From: Deltaproteobacteria bacterium
GTDB taxonomy: Bacteria; Desulfobacterota; Desulfuromonadia; Geobacterales; JAJYBI01
Direction of reading: 5' to 3'
DNA: 64,000 nucleotides
Assembly: GCA_021779095.1 (NCBI GenBank)
Contig: JAJYBI010000005.1
Span: forward strand, 25,345 to 89,344
Positions 49,029 through 57,960 of this stretch are shown piece by piece. A model generated the notes under the pieces. It saw only the letters and a program-made list of their open reading frames with translations. It made no database searches and had not been told where the DNA came from. Position numbers and translations under genes: made by a program. Each line of letters opens with the position of its first letter. Position 1 is the first letter of the stretch.

Positions 49029-49337
49029 ATGAAAGGTGCGGTACTGGTATCTGTCCTGGTACTTGGGACGACGGTCGTCTGGGCAGGAGCGAGCCCGTTA
49101 ATGCAGAGGGGAAAAGAGCTGTTTGAGAGCCCGGCACTGGGAACGAACGGCAGAAGCTGTGCCAGCTGTCACGCCGGCGGGAAGAAACTGGAATGGGTGG
49201 GTACCTACGATGACGCGAAACTGTCCGCCATCATCAACACCTGCATAAAGAAACCGCTGCGGGGAAAACCGCTGCCGACCGATTCTGACGATCTGAAGTC
49301 GATGATCCTGTACATCCGTTCGATCGGGGGGAAGTAG
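49029..49337 (+). CDS. Small monoheme c-type cytochrome
   Basis: A 102-residue exported protein (signal peptide ending VVWA) with one heme site CASCH in SCASCHAGGKKLEW. The rest resembles class I cytochrome c (SDDLKSMILYIRSIGGK). The likely Met ligand is unclear. It may feed the neighbouring oxidase or another periplasmic chain. It converges on the Ppx/GppA gene with a 14-base gap. Confidence 0.88.
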   Translation: MKGAVLVSVLVLGTTVVWAGASPLMQRGKELFESPALGTNGRSCASCHAGGKKLEWVGTYDDAKLSAIINTCIKKPLRGKPLPTDSDDLKSMILYIRSIGGK

Positions 49338-49351
49338 CCGCACGGCCGGTT

Positions 49352-50281
49352 TCACGGTGTCGTTGACGATGACGCGATACTGAGCAGCACCCCTTCCAAG
49401 AGACCGTAATCGCTGACTTTTAAACGGTCCACCCCGAGAAGGCTCATGGTTTTGAGGGTAAGGAGCGTCCCCGCAATGATCAGGTCCTCCCTTCCCTTTT
49501 CCAGACCAGGGACTGTCAGGCGTTCTTCCGGCGATAACGGCAGCAGCAACGTATAGATGCGACTCACCTCGTCCCGGCGAAGCAGGTAGTTGTTCACGAG
49601 CCGGTAATCGTAGGTTCCGAGCTGCTGGCTGATGGCTGCAAGGGTCGTCACGGTCCCGGCGGTACCGACCAGCAGGGCTCCGGTAGCCGCAGCGAACAGT
49701 CCCCGCGCAACGAGTTCATCCTTGAGGAGCTGCAACTCCCGATCAATCTTCTCCGCCATGGCCGCACTGCTCCCCTTCCCCTCTGTCAGCCGCACGACCC
49801 CGAGGGGAAGACTGGTGGCGTAGACAATGCTGCCGTCGCGGGTCAGGGTGTATTCCGTACTGCCGCCGCCGATATCGAAGGTGACGAGTCGATCCGCGGT
49901 CTGATCGAGGGCCAACAGGATGCCGTCGAGGGTCAGTCGTCCTTCCGTGTCGCCATCGATGACCTCGAGCCGGATACCACAGGTTTCCAGAACGTGCTTA
50001 CAGAATGCCGGGCCGTTGATTGCGTCGCGTACGGCGCTGGTAGCGACGGCACGGACTGTTGTCACATCGTACCGACGCATTTCGCCGGCAAAGTCCGTCA
50101 GGGCGGCTATGGCACGGTCACATGCCTCGTCGGATATACCCCGTTCACGGGTGAACCCACCTCCCAGCCTCACGATGACGCGCTTCAGGCAGATCTGTTG
50201 CAGTTTCCCGTCAGATACATGCCCGATGAGCAGTCGGGCCGTATTAGTGCCAAGGTCAATTGCTGCTGCCGGCGATTTCAT
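49352..50281 (-). CDS. Ppx/GppA family phosphatase
   Basis: The 309-residue actin-like (ASKHA) fold starts with IDLGTNTARLLIG. VRAVATSAVRDA, VTFDIGGGSTEYTL and LLVGTAGTVTTLAA are all expected for exopolyphosphatase / guanosine pentaphosphatase. This is the short two-domain form. It overlaps the Na/Pi cotransporter gene by 26 bases. Whether polyphosphate or pppGpp is the main substrate cannot be told from sequence. Confidence 0.9.
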   Translation of the reverse strand: MKSPAAAIDLGTNTARLLIGHVSDGKLQQICLKRVIVRLGGGFTRERGISDEACDRAIAALTDFAGEMRRYDVTTVRAVATSAVRDAINGPAFCKHVLETCGIRLEVIDGDTEGRLTLDGILLALDQTADRLVTFDIGGGSTEYTLTRDGSIVYATSLPLGVVRLTEGKGSSAAMAEKIDRELQLLKDELVARGLFAAATGALLVGTAGTVTTLAAISQQLGTYDYRLVNNYLLRRDEVSRIYTLLLPLSPEERLTVPGLEKGREDLIIAGTLLTLKTMSLLGVDRLKVSDYGLLEGVLLSIASSSTTP

Positions 50282-51947
50282 TGTTCAGTTCCTCTTCGAT
50301 TTCGATGACTTCGAACGCGTACTCCGCAATTCTGTCAAGCGATGCAACCATGTCGTTATAGATGATCCCCGAGGCCACGTTACACCGGCCACTGCTCATC
50401 CTCTTCACATGGAGTTTGTGCATCCTGTCCTGCGAGGCTTGGAGTGCATGTTTCTTCTCGACCGCTTCCGCCAAGACCGGCCGGGTTTTCAGTTCCTCCG
50501 GCATGGCTACGGCCAGGTGGACCATCTCCGCCACCTCGCTCGACAGACCTTTCAGTTCGGACATGGCAATAGTCGAAAAGAGCAGACGTTCCTCCTTTTT
50601 CCGCAGGAGGAAGTCCAGCAGGGCCTCGTTCTGGTCCCCGATATGTTCGAGGTGAATGACAATCTGCAGCATGGCCGTCAGTTCGACGGAATCCCTTACG
50701 TTCGGCTGCTTGCGCGAAAGCTGGATCAGAAAACCGGTAAGGTCCCTTTGCAGGATGTCGAGGACCGCTTCCTTCTGTCGGATACGGGTCGTGCGTTTGG
50801 CGTCATATTTGTAGAACTGTTCGATTACATCGTCGAACATGGAGCCGGCAATACGTGACATCCGCTGCAGCTCGTTACGCGCCTGACGCAGTGCAATGGG
50901 AGGGGTGTTGAGTATTCGATCGTCGAGGAACCGGGGTCTCGCTTCAAGCAGATATTCATCGTCGTTCCCCTGCCGTATTCTGGTGGTCGAACGAGCGAGC
51001 AGCCCCGTCAGCGGGAGAAACACCACAAGCATGCCGATGCTGAACAGGGTATGGAGGTTGGCCAGCTGCCGGGCAACGAATGTTTGGACGGTGGTGGGAG
51101 CTCCGTGTGCGGTATGATACAGGGTGACCGGCAGCGGCGAGACGTAGCGGACAAGCTCGATCAGGTATGGAAATACGGTCAGGGCGGTAATGATGGAACA
51201 TACGGTAATGCCGAGGTACAGCAGTGAAGCTCGCCGAGCCGCGTTGGTTCCGCCGATGGATCCGAAAACGGTCGTGCAGGCTACACCCAGTGTTTCGCCG
51301 ATAACCATCGATGCGGCGACATCGAATCCGACAACACCGCTGCCGGCCAGCGCGATAACGATACCGACAGTGGCGCTGCTTGACTGGACAACGAGCGTAA
51401 TCATTGCACCACATAAAGCTGCGGACACGCGGGCGAGGTATTCTGAACGGAGGATCTCCTTGAGCAGGAGTGCCTGGCCGATACCGGAGCTGTACCCCTG
51501 CATGATCTGGAGACCCAGAAACAGAAGGCCTGTCCCCAGTATTATGTTCCCCAGGTACGACAGTCTTCGCCGCTTGACAAAGTGTCTCAGGAAGGTGCCG
51601 ACGAAGATGGCGGGAAGTGCGAACGCAGTGATCTGAAAGGCCAGGATCTGAATGGTGATGGTCGTCCCCAGCCCCGTACCGAGCAGGATGGCGAGGGTCT
51701 GGTACACCGACACGAGACCGGCGTTGGTAAATCCGATTACCAGAAGCGCGGCGGCACTGCTGGACTGAAGCAACGAAGCGAGACCGCTACCCGTCAAGGC
51801 TGCAGACAGACGATTACCGGTGATTCTGTCGAAAGCACGCCGAAACCTGTCGCCGGCAAATTTCTGCAATCCGTCGGAAAGGGTTTTCATTCCGAGGATA
51901 AACAGACCCAGACCGCCAAGAGCCGCCAGCAGACTGAGGAGAGACAT
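50256..51947 (-). CDS. Na/Pi cotransporter family protein with PhoU-like C-terminal domain
   Basis: A 563-residue protein. The N-terminal 330 residues have helices with the repeated QSSSA motif (LLQSSSAAALLVIGF and VVQSSSATVGIVIALAGSG), diagnostic of the PNaS/NptA family. About 200 residues of PhoU-like helices follow (ELQRMSRIAGSMFDDVIEQF and HLEHIGDQNEALLDFLLRKKEE). It likely moves phosphate across the inner membrane with Na+, possibly outward as in YjbB. In operon with Ppx/GppA. Confidence 0.9.
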   Translation of the reverse strand: MSLLSLLAALGGLGLFILGMKTLSDGLQKFAGDRFRRAFDRITGNRLSAALTGSGLASLLQSSSAAALLVIGFTNAGLVSVYQTLAILLGTGLGTTITIQILAFQITAFALPAIFVGTFLRHFVKRRRLSYLGNIILGTGLLFLGLQIMQGYSSGIGQALLLKEILRSEYLARVSAALCGAMITLVVQSSSATVGIVIALAGSGVVGFDVAASMVIGETLGVACTTVFGSIGGTNAARRASLLYLGITVCSIITALTVFPYLIELVRYVSPLPVTLYHTAHGAPTTVQTFVARQLANLHTLFSIGMLVVFLPLTGLLARSTTRIRQGNDDEYLLEARPRFLDDRILNTPPIALRQARNELQRMSRIAGSMFDDVIEQFYKYDAKRTTRIRQKEAVLDILQRDLTGFLIQLSRKQPNVRDSVELTAMLQIVIHLEHIGDQNEALLDFLLRKKEERLLFSTIAMSELKGLSSEVAEMVHLAVAMPEELKTRPVLAEAVEKKHALQASQDRMHKLHVKRMSSGRCNVASGIIYNDMVASLDRIAEYAFEVIEIEEELNNEIAGSSN

Positions 51948-51965
51948 GGGAATTATTCTCCTGGG

Positions 51966-52607
51966 TTACTTTTTGATGGCAAACGGGAAGGTGAAGTCGG
52001 GTTGCGCCGATTTTGTGGTTCCCTTCAGATAGATGAGCAGTTTCATCCCCGTCATGTTCGCGAGGTCCGCCATAAAGTAGACCTGACCGGATACGGTGGA
52101 CTTCGGAATGATCGTTCCGTTGGGGAAGGCGTTGGTGTAGATATCCTGAGGGTACACTTCATAATAGTACGGTTGTTGTGAACCGATTACGGCGTTCGAA
52201 TACGCCCGCTCGTAATCCTCCATGTAGTAGAAACCGACATAGGGATATGGCATCAGATAGTAGGAGTCTTTCGACACCATTTCCTTGAGTTTGTCGGGAG
52301 TGAGGGGATTATGCTGGTGATTTGCGTTGTCGATCAACAGAAATCCGTCACTGGGGATGGACAGCTCTTTACCGGTTCCGTTGGTTACCGTCACGAGGAA
52401 GGACGTTACCGTCTCGTCGAGATTGTAGCTCATCATCTCGCGCTGGTCGTTCCGCACGGTGATCGCTATCCCATTTTTCGTAACGGTTTGTGAATTGTCC
52501 TTTTCGTTGATCTGACCTGAGGCAACCGGCTGTGGAACGACTTTCAGGGCACAGCCGGTAAGGGATAACAGGGAGACGAACAGCAGGACGATCACGGAAC
52601 GTATCAT
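51966..52607 (-). CDS. Lipoprotein of unknown function
   Basis: A 213-residue protein with lipobox LLSLTGC (Cys at 19). A beta-rich mature region (TSFLVTVTNGTGKELSI, then SGQVYFMADLANMTGMKLLI) resembles DUF4352-like solute-facing folds but is not firmly assigned. A Tyr-rich segment (YYLMPYPYVGFYYMEDYERA) is notable. It lies 18 bases upstream of the cotransporter gene. Confidence 0.75.
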   Translation of the reverse strand: MIRSVIVLLFVSLLSLTGCALKVVPQPVASGQINEKDNSQTVTKNGIAITVRNDQREMMSYNLDETVTSFLVTVTNGTGKELSIPSDGFLLIDNANHQHNPLTPDKLKEMVSKDSYYLMPYPYVGFYYMEDYERAYSNAVIGSQQPYYYEVYPQDIYTNAFPNGTIIPKSTVSGQVYFMADLANMTGMKLLIYLKGTTKSAQPDFTFPFAIKK

Positions 52608-52631
52608 GAGGAACCTCGGCGGAAAACGTAG

Positions 52632-53087
52632 TCAGTCGAGCTGCGATAGCAGCATTTCGTTAATCTTATCGTCCATCAACCGGAGTTTCTTGATAAATAC
52701 CTTCATGATGGATACCTGAAACTTGTACCCTACGGCCGGTTCCCGGTCAAGAAAACCGGCAAAATCCCGTTTTCTGATAACCAATAAACGGCAGTAGCTG
52801 ATCGGACGTGCCGTTACCGCACGCCGTCCCCCTTCGATAATCGCCATCTCTCCCAGAATATCCCCCTTCTTCAGGACGGATAACTGCAGTTCTTCACCTT
52901 CGGCAATCATCTTCGTGATCTTTACCGATCCGTCGTCGACTATATACAGCGCCTCACCCGGCATGTTCTCCAGGAAAATAAGGTCATTATCGCCGAACGT
53001 CCTGTCCGTTATGACCGATGCGAGCTTTTCAAGCTCGCTATCCGAGAATATATCGAAGAATTTGTGTTGTCGCAGTGACTCGATCAT
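52632..53087 (-). CDS. Cyclic nucleotide-binding domain protein (no output domain)
   Basis: The 151-residue protein is essentially one cNMP-binding fold: FFDIFSDSELEKLA, FLENMPGEALYIVDDGSVKI and the phosphate-binding cassette region GDILGEMAIIEGGRRAVTA. The usual Arg of the cassette (RxA) is present as RRAVTA. No helix-turn-helix follows. Such stand-alone domains are common in delta-proteobacteria, and the ligand is unknown. It is preceded by the degenerate OmpA-like gene with a 12-base gap. Confidence 0.87.
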   Translation of the reverse strand: MIESLRQHKFFDIFSDSELEKLASVITDRTFGDNDLIFLENMPGEALYIVDDGSVKITKMIAEGEELQLSVLKKGDILGEMAIIEGGRRAVTARPISYCRLLVIRKRDFAGFLDREPAVGYKFQVSIMKVFIKKLRLMDDKINEMLLSQLD

Positions 53088-53099
53088 TATTTGAGCTCG

Positions 53100-53546
53100 C
53101 TACTTCGTGCTGAGTTTCTGTTCTAAGAATTCACCGTGATAGGCGTAAAGTGTGATCGATGCTCTCGCGGGGGCACTCGTGGTAGTTCCGTCATCTGTCG
53201 CGATGCACAGGTTCAGATGAAGGTGATGGTGAAGCCGCAGATACTTTTCCACGTCGCGGGCGATCTGGAGAGACCGACTGATGTTTCCACGCCGGCTTGC
53301 AGACCGATGATAGCCTCCCTCGATACGGATGATATCGCTTTCATGATTCTCCTTCAGTTTCACGACGAGACCGTCAATCTTCTTTCTCACCTGTGGGGTA
53401 ATGACCCTTTGCGAGGAGTCGAGATACACCCTGCCGATCAGTTCCGGTTTCAGATCTGGTGGAATGCTCCGCTCTTCGGCATAGAGATGTCCTGACATGA
53501 AGAGCGCTATACACAACAGGTTGCAGAAAACGAGCGGCTTCTTCAT
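53100..53546 (-). CDS. Degenerate OmpA C-terminal-like periplasmic protein
   Basis: A 148-residue protein with a signal peptide (ending YAEE). The mature part aligns by eye with the OmpA C-terminal fold: RVYLDSSQRVITPQVRKKID, DIIRIEGGYHRSASRRGNIS, and SLQIARDVEKYL. The peptidoglycan-contacting Asp of the usual GHTD stretch is replaced (GGYHRSAS), and the second conserved Arg region is missing. It overlaps the intact OmpA-family gene by one base. It may be a non-binding partner or a divergent paralogue; function unknown. Confidence 0.7.
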   Translation of the reverse strand: MKKPLVFCNLLCIALFMSGHLYAEERSIPPDLKPELIGRVYLDSSQRVITPQVRKKIDGLVVKLKENHESDIIRIEGGYHRSASRRGNISRSLQIARDVEKYLRLHHHLHLNLCIATDDGTTTSAPARASITLYAYHGEFLEQKLSTK

Positions 53547-55198
53547 TACGGTTGGTCCTTGGGAATAAGCAACAACACCTCGCTGCGCCGGTTTTGCCTC
53601 CTGCCCTCAGATGTCGCATTGTCGGCAATCGGTCGCGTTTTCCCCATTCCCTTGAGGAACAGCCGTGACGGATCGATGCCTTCCCTGTTGATCAGGTATG
53701 CTGCAACGGAGATGGCCCGCTTCAACGAGAGGTCCATGTTGTAGTTTACCGAACCGATGGAGTCGGTGTGACCGTCAATACGGATATAGACCCACTTTTT
53801 ATCGTTTCTTATCTGCTCGGCAACCTCGGAGAGCTGTCGTTTCCCTTCGACGGAGAGGCTCCACTGATCAAAATCAAACGATACGTCCGGGAACCTGAAC
53901 TTGCGGTATACCTTCATCACCGCGGGTATCTTTTCGGCCTTCATGGTAGCCAGTTCGACCTTTTGGTCCTTGTTGTCGATGGCGTAAAGCGGGGTAACCC
54001 CCTGCGAGGCATCTTCCGCCGTTTCAGTCCCCTGCTCCGTTGAGACGACAGCCGCGCCCTCCTGCTTCATCGAGACCGTTTCCGGCTGCTCTATCTTGAC
54101 CTCGGGAGTCGTGGCAGTCTGTGATGCTTCGTTATTTTCCGTAGTAGGTGAATTCGCGGGCTGCGGAGGTGTCATCGTCGACACAACCCTCGCCGCCGCC
54201 TGTTGGGGAATAGATATCTGGCCGTACGGCCTGATGATTATCTCTTCTTCATTGCTGTCGACGGGAACTTCCATCTTGCCGAGCGGCACTGTCGGTGCCG
54301 GTGACCGGAGCAACGGCGAAATTGGGGTTATCTTTACCGGTTTGACCAGTTTTGCCTTTTTTTCACCGAGTTCGTCCGGGGTGGTGAACGTTGACTTGAC
54401 AGGACGCAGATAGGAACCTACCCCCTGACACGATGAGAAACCGACAACGGTACGCCAGTCGGGACTGCCCGATGAGAGACCGTATGCTGCGGCAACGTTA
54501 AAGGTGAGATGGGGGGATATGTAGTACTGGAAACCGACCGAGGTTTCCATGGGGTTGCTTATCGTTCTGTCACGACTGGTGTTGCCGGTAAGTTCAAGGG
54601 TCAGTTTCGTTCTTGTCGACGGGGAGAACTCATACCCGCCGCCGTACAGGACCTCATTACGGTAATCGGGAGGAATCGTTCCCTTCGGGACCAGGTATCC
54701 ACCATAGATATGGATACCCATTATGTCGTTACGCAGCGAGGCGATGAGGCGAGCGCCGATATCGGTATTCCCGTTGGTCGCATCCTGGGTGATATGCCGT
54801 TGTGCGGAAAAGTCTGCAGCGAGTTTGAAGTTTGAGGAACGGTTCCCCCAGAATCTCAATTTTGTGCCGATCTTTGCTGTACCACGCCCAGAATAGAGTT
54901 CCTCCCGGTTGAACAGCACGTTGGGATAGGTGCCATACACCTCCCAGAACGAACCGAGACCCAAGGTGATGGTAACGGGGACAATAAGCGCGTCTTTCCG
55001 GGGGACGGTTGAATTGCCGAGTGCAACGCCGTTATGCGCATAGTTGGTCCAGACTCCCAGGCAGATATTGCCGGCATCCAGCGTGTCGGCGGTCGGGACG
55101 GTGATCAAACCCGTCTCCCCAGTCTGGGTGGGATTTGCAGCGGCAGTCGTCGCAGTTGCAATACTAAGCAAGATGATAAATAGGAAGACTTTATTCAT
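53546..55198 (-). CDS. OmpA-family outer-membrane protein: barrel plus peptidoglycan-binding domain
   Basis: A 550-residue protein with a signal peptide (ending TTAAA). The N-terminal half (about residues 20-260) has beta-barrel-type alternation with aromatic ends and resembles other envelope porin-like proteins. A Pro/Thr/Glu-rich linker follows, then an OmpA C-terminal domain with VSFDFDQWSLS, IRIDGHTDSIGS, DLSLKRAISVAAYL and EGRRQNRRSEVLLL; the Asp and Arg needed for peptidoglycan binding are intact. First gene of a six-gene operon. The longer frame upstream of 55198 was not used. Confidence 0.88.
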   Translation of the reverse strand: MNKVFLFIILLSIATATTAAANPTQTGETGLITVPTADTLDAGNICLGVWTNYAHNGVALGNSTVPRKDALIVPVTITLGLGSFWEVYGTYPNVLFNREELYSGRGTAKIGTKLRFWGNRSSNFKLAADFSAQRHITQDATNGNTDIGARLIASLRNDIMGIHIYGGYLVPKGTIPPDYRNEVLYGGGYEFSPSTRTKLTLELTGNTSRDRTISNPMETSVGFQYYISPHLTFNVAAAYGLSSGSPDWRTVVGFSSCQGVGSYLRPVKSTFTTPDELGEKKAKLVKPVKITPISPLLRSPAPTVPLGKMEVPVDSNEEEIIIRPYGQISIPQQAAARVVSTMTPPQPANSPTTENNEASQTATTPEVKIEQPETVSMKQEGAAVVSTEQGTETAEDASQGVTPLYAIDNKDQKVELATMKAEKIPAVMKVYRKFRFPDVSFDFDQWSLSVEGKRQLSEVAEQIRNDKKWVYIRIDGHTDSIGSVNYNMDLSLKRAISVAAYLINREGIDPSRLFLKGMGKTRPIADNATSEGRRQNRRSEVLLLIPKDQP

Positions 55199-55224
55199 GG
55201 AATCACTGGATGACAATTTTGGGC

Positions 55225-55253
55225 AACGTAAACGTAAATTGCACAACTTTCAA
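55225..55253 (-). promoter_or_regulatory. Putative promoter for the OmpA operon
   Basis: On the minus strand, TTGAAA (55253-55248) and TACGTT (55230-55225) are separated by 17 bases and end about 27 bases from the start codon, in an AT-rich gap downstream of the HU gene. Confidence 0.45.
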
Positions 55254-55266
55254 GTTAAAATACGTA

Positions 55267-55542
55267 CTATTTTGAAACCCGTTCCTTGAGTTCCTTCCCG
55301 ACCTTGAAGAAGGGAAGCTTTTTAGGGGCGACGGCTATGGATTCACCCGTCTTCGGATTCCTGCCGGTGTAGGGCTTGTAATCCTTTACGACAAAACTTC
55401 CGAATCCTCTGATCTCGATGCGTTCGCCAGCCTTGAGCGCGTCGGCCATGGAATCAAACACCGTGGAAACGATTTCTTCCGCCTTCTTAAAAGACAGATT
55501 TTTTTGTGCGGCTATTTCCTCAATAATTTCCGACTTGTTCAT
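55267..55542 (-). CDS. HU/IHF-family DNA-binding protein
   Basis: A 91-residue nucleoid protein: MNKSEIIEEIAAQ, then ERIEIRGFGSFVVKDY and the beta-arm region GRNPKTGESIAVAPKKLPFFK. The arm carries Asn-Pro at the usual DNA-intercalating site (RNPKTG). A GGGGGA sequence upstream of 55542 supports this start rather than the longer frame. HU and IHF cannot be told apart with certainty. Confidence 0.92.
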   Translation of the reverse strand: MNKSEIIEEIAAQKNLSFKKAEEIVSTVFDSMADALKAGERIEIRGFGSFVVKDYKPYTGRNPKTGESIAVAPKKLPFFKVGKELKERVSK

Positions 55543-55570
55543 GCCCATTCCCCCACTCGGATCAGTATTG

Positions 55571-55596
55571 ATAAACAAGGACCGGCAAGACGGTCC
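55571..55596 (-). terminator. Terminator after the TPR gene
   Basis: On the minus strand, GGACCG-TCTTGC-CGGTCC is followed by TTGTTTAT. It lies just after the stop of the TPR protein gene and upstream of the HU gene. Confidence 0.65.
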
Positions 55597-55602
55597 AGCA
55601 AG

Positions 55603-56610
55603 TTAGCAGCACCCTTTCAGATAACGTTTGAACAGCGCCTGCGCGTCAGTCGATCTGCCTGACATCTCCAGAAGCGGGACCAGACGTTCCGCTGCATCAC
55701 GGGCGTACGGGCCGGCAAGCATTTTCGAGTAACAGTCGATTGCCTTGTCGAACCGTTCCGTGTCACGATATATATCGCCCATGTACAGGAGTGCCTGCTC
55801 CTTCTCAATTCCGGTCTCGATCATGGTGGCGAGAAGCTGCAGTGCCACCTCGTGTCGTCCGGTATCGCAATACAACTGGACGAGGCCGATGCAGCAGAGC
55901 AGATTCGAGCTGTTCAGCCGGTATGAACGTTCGAGAAACGCCTCACACTCCGGCAGATCCCCAAGGTGGTGGTACTGGACCGCGGCTTCGTACAGAACGA
56001 TATCCGATTCTTCATCGTTCAGGATTTCAAGGTAACGGGCGAGTGATTCCCTGTGGTTACCCTCGGACGACAGCAGGTACGATGATGCAAATTTCTCTCC
56101 CAAGCCCATATAACGACTCGACAAATTCTCCGGCAACGTTTGCATGAGGAGCTCGAACCTATCGTGTTCGGAGAGAAAATCATCGGTATTACCCGGAGTT
56201 GCGGTAACGGTATGCCGATGTGACGAGCAGCCGGTGCAGGAGGAACCATGTGCGTGCGGTTCAACCTCATCCTGCTCCCGAATCATGCCTGCAATCAATT
56301 TATCCGCCTTCTCCCGAAGAGTTACGTCATCTGCCAGCTCTATGGCGAGTTCCAGATGCTCGTGTGCCTTTTTTCCGTCACCGGCCCGTTGTGCAGCAAT
56401 CGCTTCCTCAATGTTGTGTGCGGCGAGGTGATTGCCGGCACGGGCAAGCAGTTCCCTGAGCCGCACCTCGGAACCGTCTGCCGGATTGTTCCGGTCGAAA
56501 CGATCCAGGGCATCGATGAAGGCGATACGCGCCTCTGCGAAGTGCCCGGATGCCAGTAACTGCTCTCCCTTGTTCTGGTAATGGCGAAAATCCTTTTTTC
56601 TGAAAAACAT
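55603..56610 (-). CDS. TPR-repeat protein
   Basis: The 335-residue protein starts FFRKKDFRHYQNKGEQLLASG, with helix-pair repeats of tetratricopeptide type throughout (such as EARIAFIDALDRFDRN and RFDKAIDCYSKMLA). A His/Cys-rich stretch at about residues 116-132 (HAHGSSCTGCSSHRHTV) interrupts the repeats and could bind metal. No signal peptide. Start supported by GAGGTAATCGG. Function unknown. Confidence 0.85.
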   Translation of the reverse strand: MFFRKKDFRHYQNKGEQLLASGHFAEARIAFIDALDRFDRNNPADGSEVRLRELLARAGNHLAAHNIEEAIAAQRAGDGKKAHEHLELAIELADDVTLREKADKLIAGMIREQDEVEPHAHGSSCTGCSSHRHTVTATPGNTDDFLSEHDRFELLMQTLPENLSSRYMGLGEKFASSYLLSSEGNHRESLARYLEILNDEESDIVLYEAAVQYHHLGDLPECEAFLERSYRLNSSNLLCCIGLVQLYCDTGRHEVALQLLATMIETGIEKEQALLYMGDIYRDTERFDKAIDCYSKMLAGPYARDAAERLVPLLEMSGRSTDAQALFKRYLKGCC

Positions 56611-56643
56611 CCGATTACCTCATATGTGTAAAGTGTGAAATGC

Positions 56644-57960
56644 TCAGCAACGTTCAAGGAGGGTTACCGTTTCAACGTGATAGGTCTGGGGAAACATGTC
56701 GTGAATACGGCAGGACACTGCGCGGAATCCGTGCCTGGCCAGAGTGCCCGCATCCCGGGCGAGGGTTGCCGGGTCACAGGAAACGTAGATGATCCTTTGG
56801 GGGGCAAGCTTGACCATCCCCTGAAGAAGCTCCTTTGCCCCCGTCCGTGGCGGATCCATGACGATGAGATCGAACGCTTCACCCGATGCTGCGAGCTCGT
56901 TCACCAAGGTCGCGGCGTCGCCGCAGCGGAATTCCACATTGCCTGCCCGCGTCATGCCGGCGTTGTACCGCGCATCGTGCAGCGACGGCGCGTAACCTTC
57001 AATGCCGAGCAGGTATGACGCATGCCGCGACAACGGCAGGGTGAAGTTGCCGTTCCCGCAGAACAGGTCCAGCACCCGTTCCGTTCCCGACAGGTCGGAC
57101 CATTCGCAGACCGTCTGCACCAGGCGCTTGTTCTGGTGGTAATTGACCTGCGAGAACCCTCCCCTGCCGAACGTTAGCTCCATTTCCTCGGAAGCTGCGC
57201 TGCCGGTCGGAACCCGGTAGGACAACCGGTCGTCCCCGAACACCTTCGTCAGGGTCTCCTTGCGGCCCCGTTGCACAAACAGGCCGGTAACGAGGCCGGT
57301 GCTCCGCAGCGTCAGCAGCCGGTCGAACAGGCCTTGGAGATCTGCGCCCAGGTAGTGGATGATGAGGATCGCCCCCGAAGACTCGCCCACCGAGATGTCG
57401 ATCTGCGGTACCCGGTCGGCGTCGTGGAGGGAGGCAACCAGTTGCGGCAGTTCGGAGAGAATCCGGTTGATCACCGGCGACGCGATACGGCAGCAGCCGG
57501 GCGAGGCAACGACGAAGTGGGACCCTGTACGGTAGAACCCGATATGCACACCGTCGGGAAGGCTGCGTACCTTGAACTGGACCCTGGCCCGGTAGCCGTA
57601 CTCTTCTGGGGACGAGACCACCCGGTCGATGCAAGCCGGATCGATACGACCGAACCGCCAGAGCATGTCAGATACGATGGCATGCTTGGCGTCCAACTGG
57701 GCCTGATACGCCAGATGCTGCCAGTTGCAGCCGCCACAGTCGCCGAAAACGGGACAGGGTGCATCGACGCGTTGTGAGGAACAGTCGACGAGGCCGCAGA
57801 GACGTCCTTCGAGGTATGACGGTTTCTCACGGACGATCCGGATCTCCGCCCGGTCACCCGGCGCGGTCAGCGGAACGAAGCAGGCCTTTCCCTCGTACCG
57901 GCCGACACCCGCACCACCGTACGCCATTCGGTCGATACTGACGATACCGTCACCGTTCAT
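56644..57960 (-). CDS. rlmD: RNA uracil-5-methyltransferase, RlmD/TrmA family
   Basis: A SAM-dependent enzyme that makes 5-methyluridine in RNA. The 438-residue protein has an N-terminal TRAM-like region (DRMAYGGAGVGRYEGKACFV), a Cys cluster for an iron-sulfur site (CPVFGDCGGCNWQHL), the SAM site RVLDLFCGNGNFTLPL and the catalytic DPPRTGAKELL then YVSCDPATLARD. The ATG at 57960 overlaps the upstream gene's stop. Target (23S rRNA U1939-type or other) is by family only. Confidence 0.9.
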   Translation of the reverse strand: MNGDGIVSIDRMAYGGAGVGRYEGKACFVPLTAPGDRAEIRIVREKPSYLEGRLCGLVDCSSQRVDAPCPVFGDCGGCNWQHLAYQAQLDAKHAIVSDMLWRFGRIDPACIDRVVSSPEEYGYRARVQFKVRSLPDGVHIGFYRTGSHFVVASPGCCRIASPVINRILSELPQLVASLHDADRVPQIDISVGESSGAILIIHYLGADLQGLFDRLLTLRSTGLVTGLFVQRGRKETLTKVFGDDRLSYRVPTGSAASEEMELTFGRGGFSQVNYHQNKRLVQTVCEWSDLSGTERVLDLFCGNGNFTLPLSRHASYLLGIEGYAPSLHDARYNAGMTRAGNVEFRCGDAATLVNELAASGEAFDLIVMDPPRTGAKELLQGMVKLAPQRIIYVSCDPATLARDAGTLARHGFRAVSCRIHDMFPQTYHVETVTLLERC

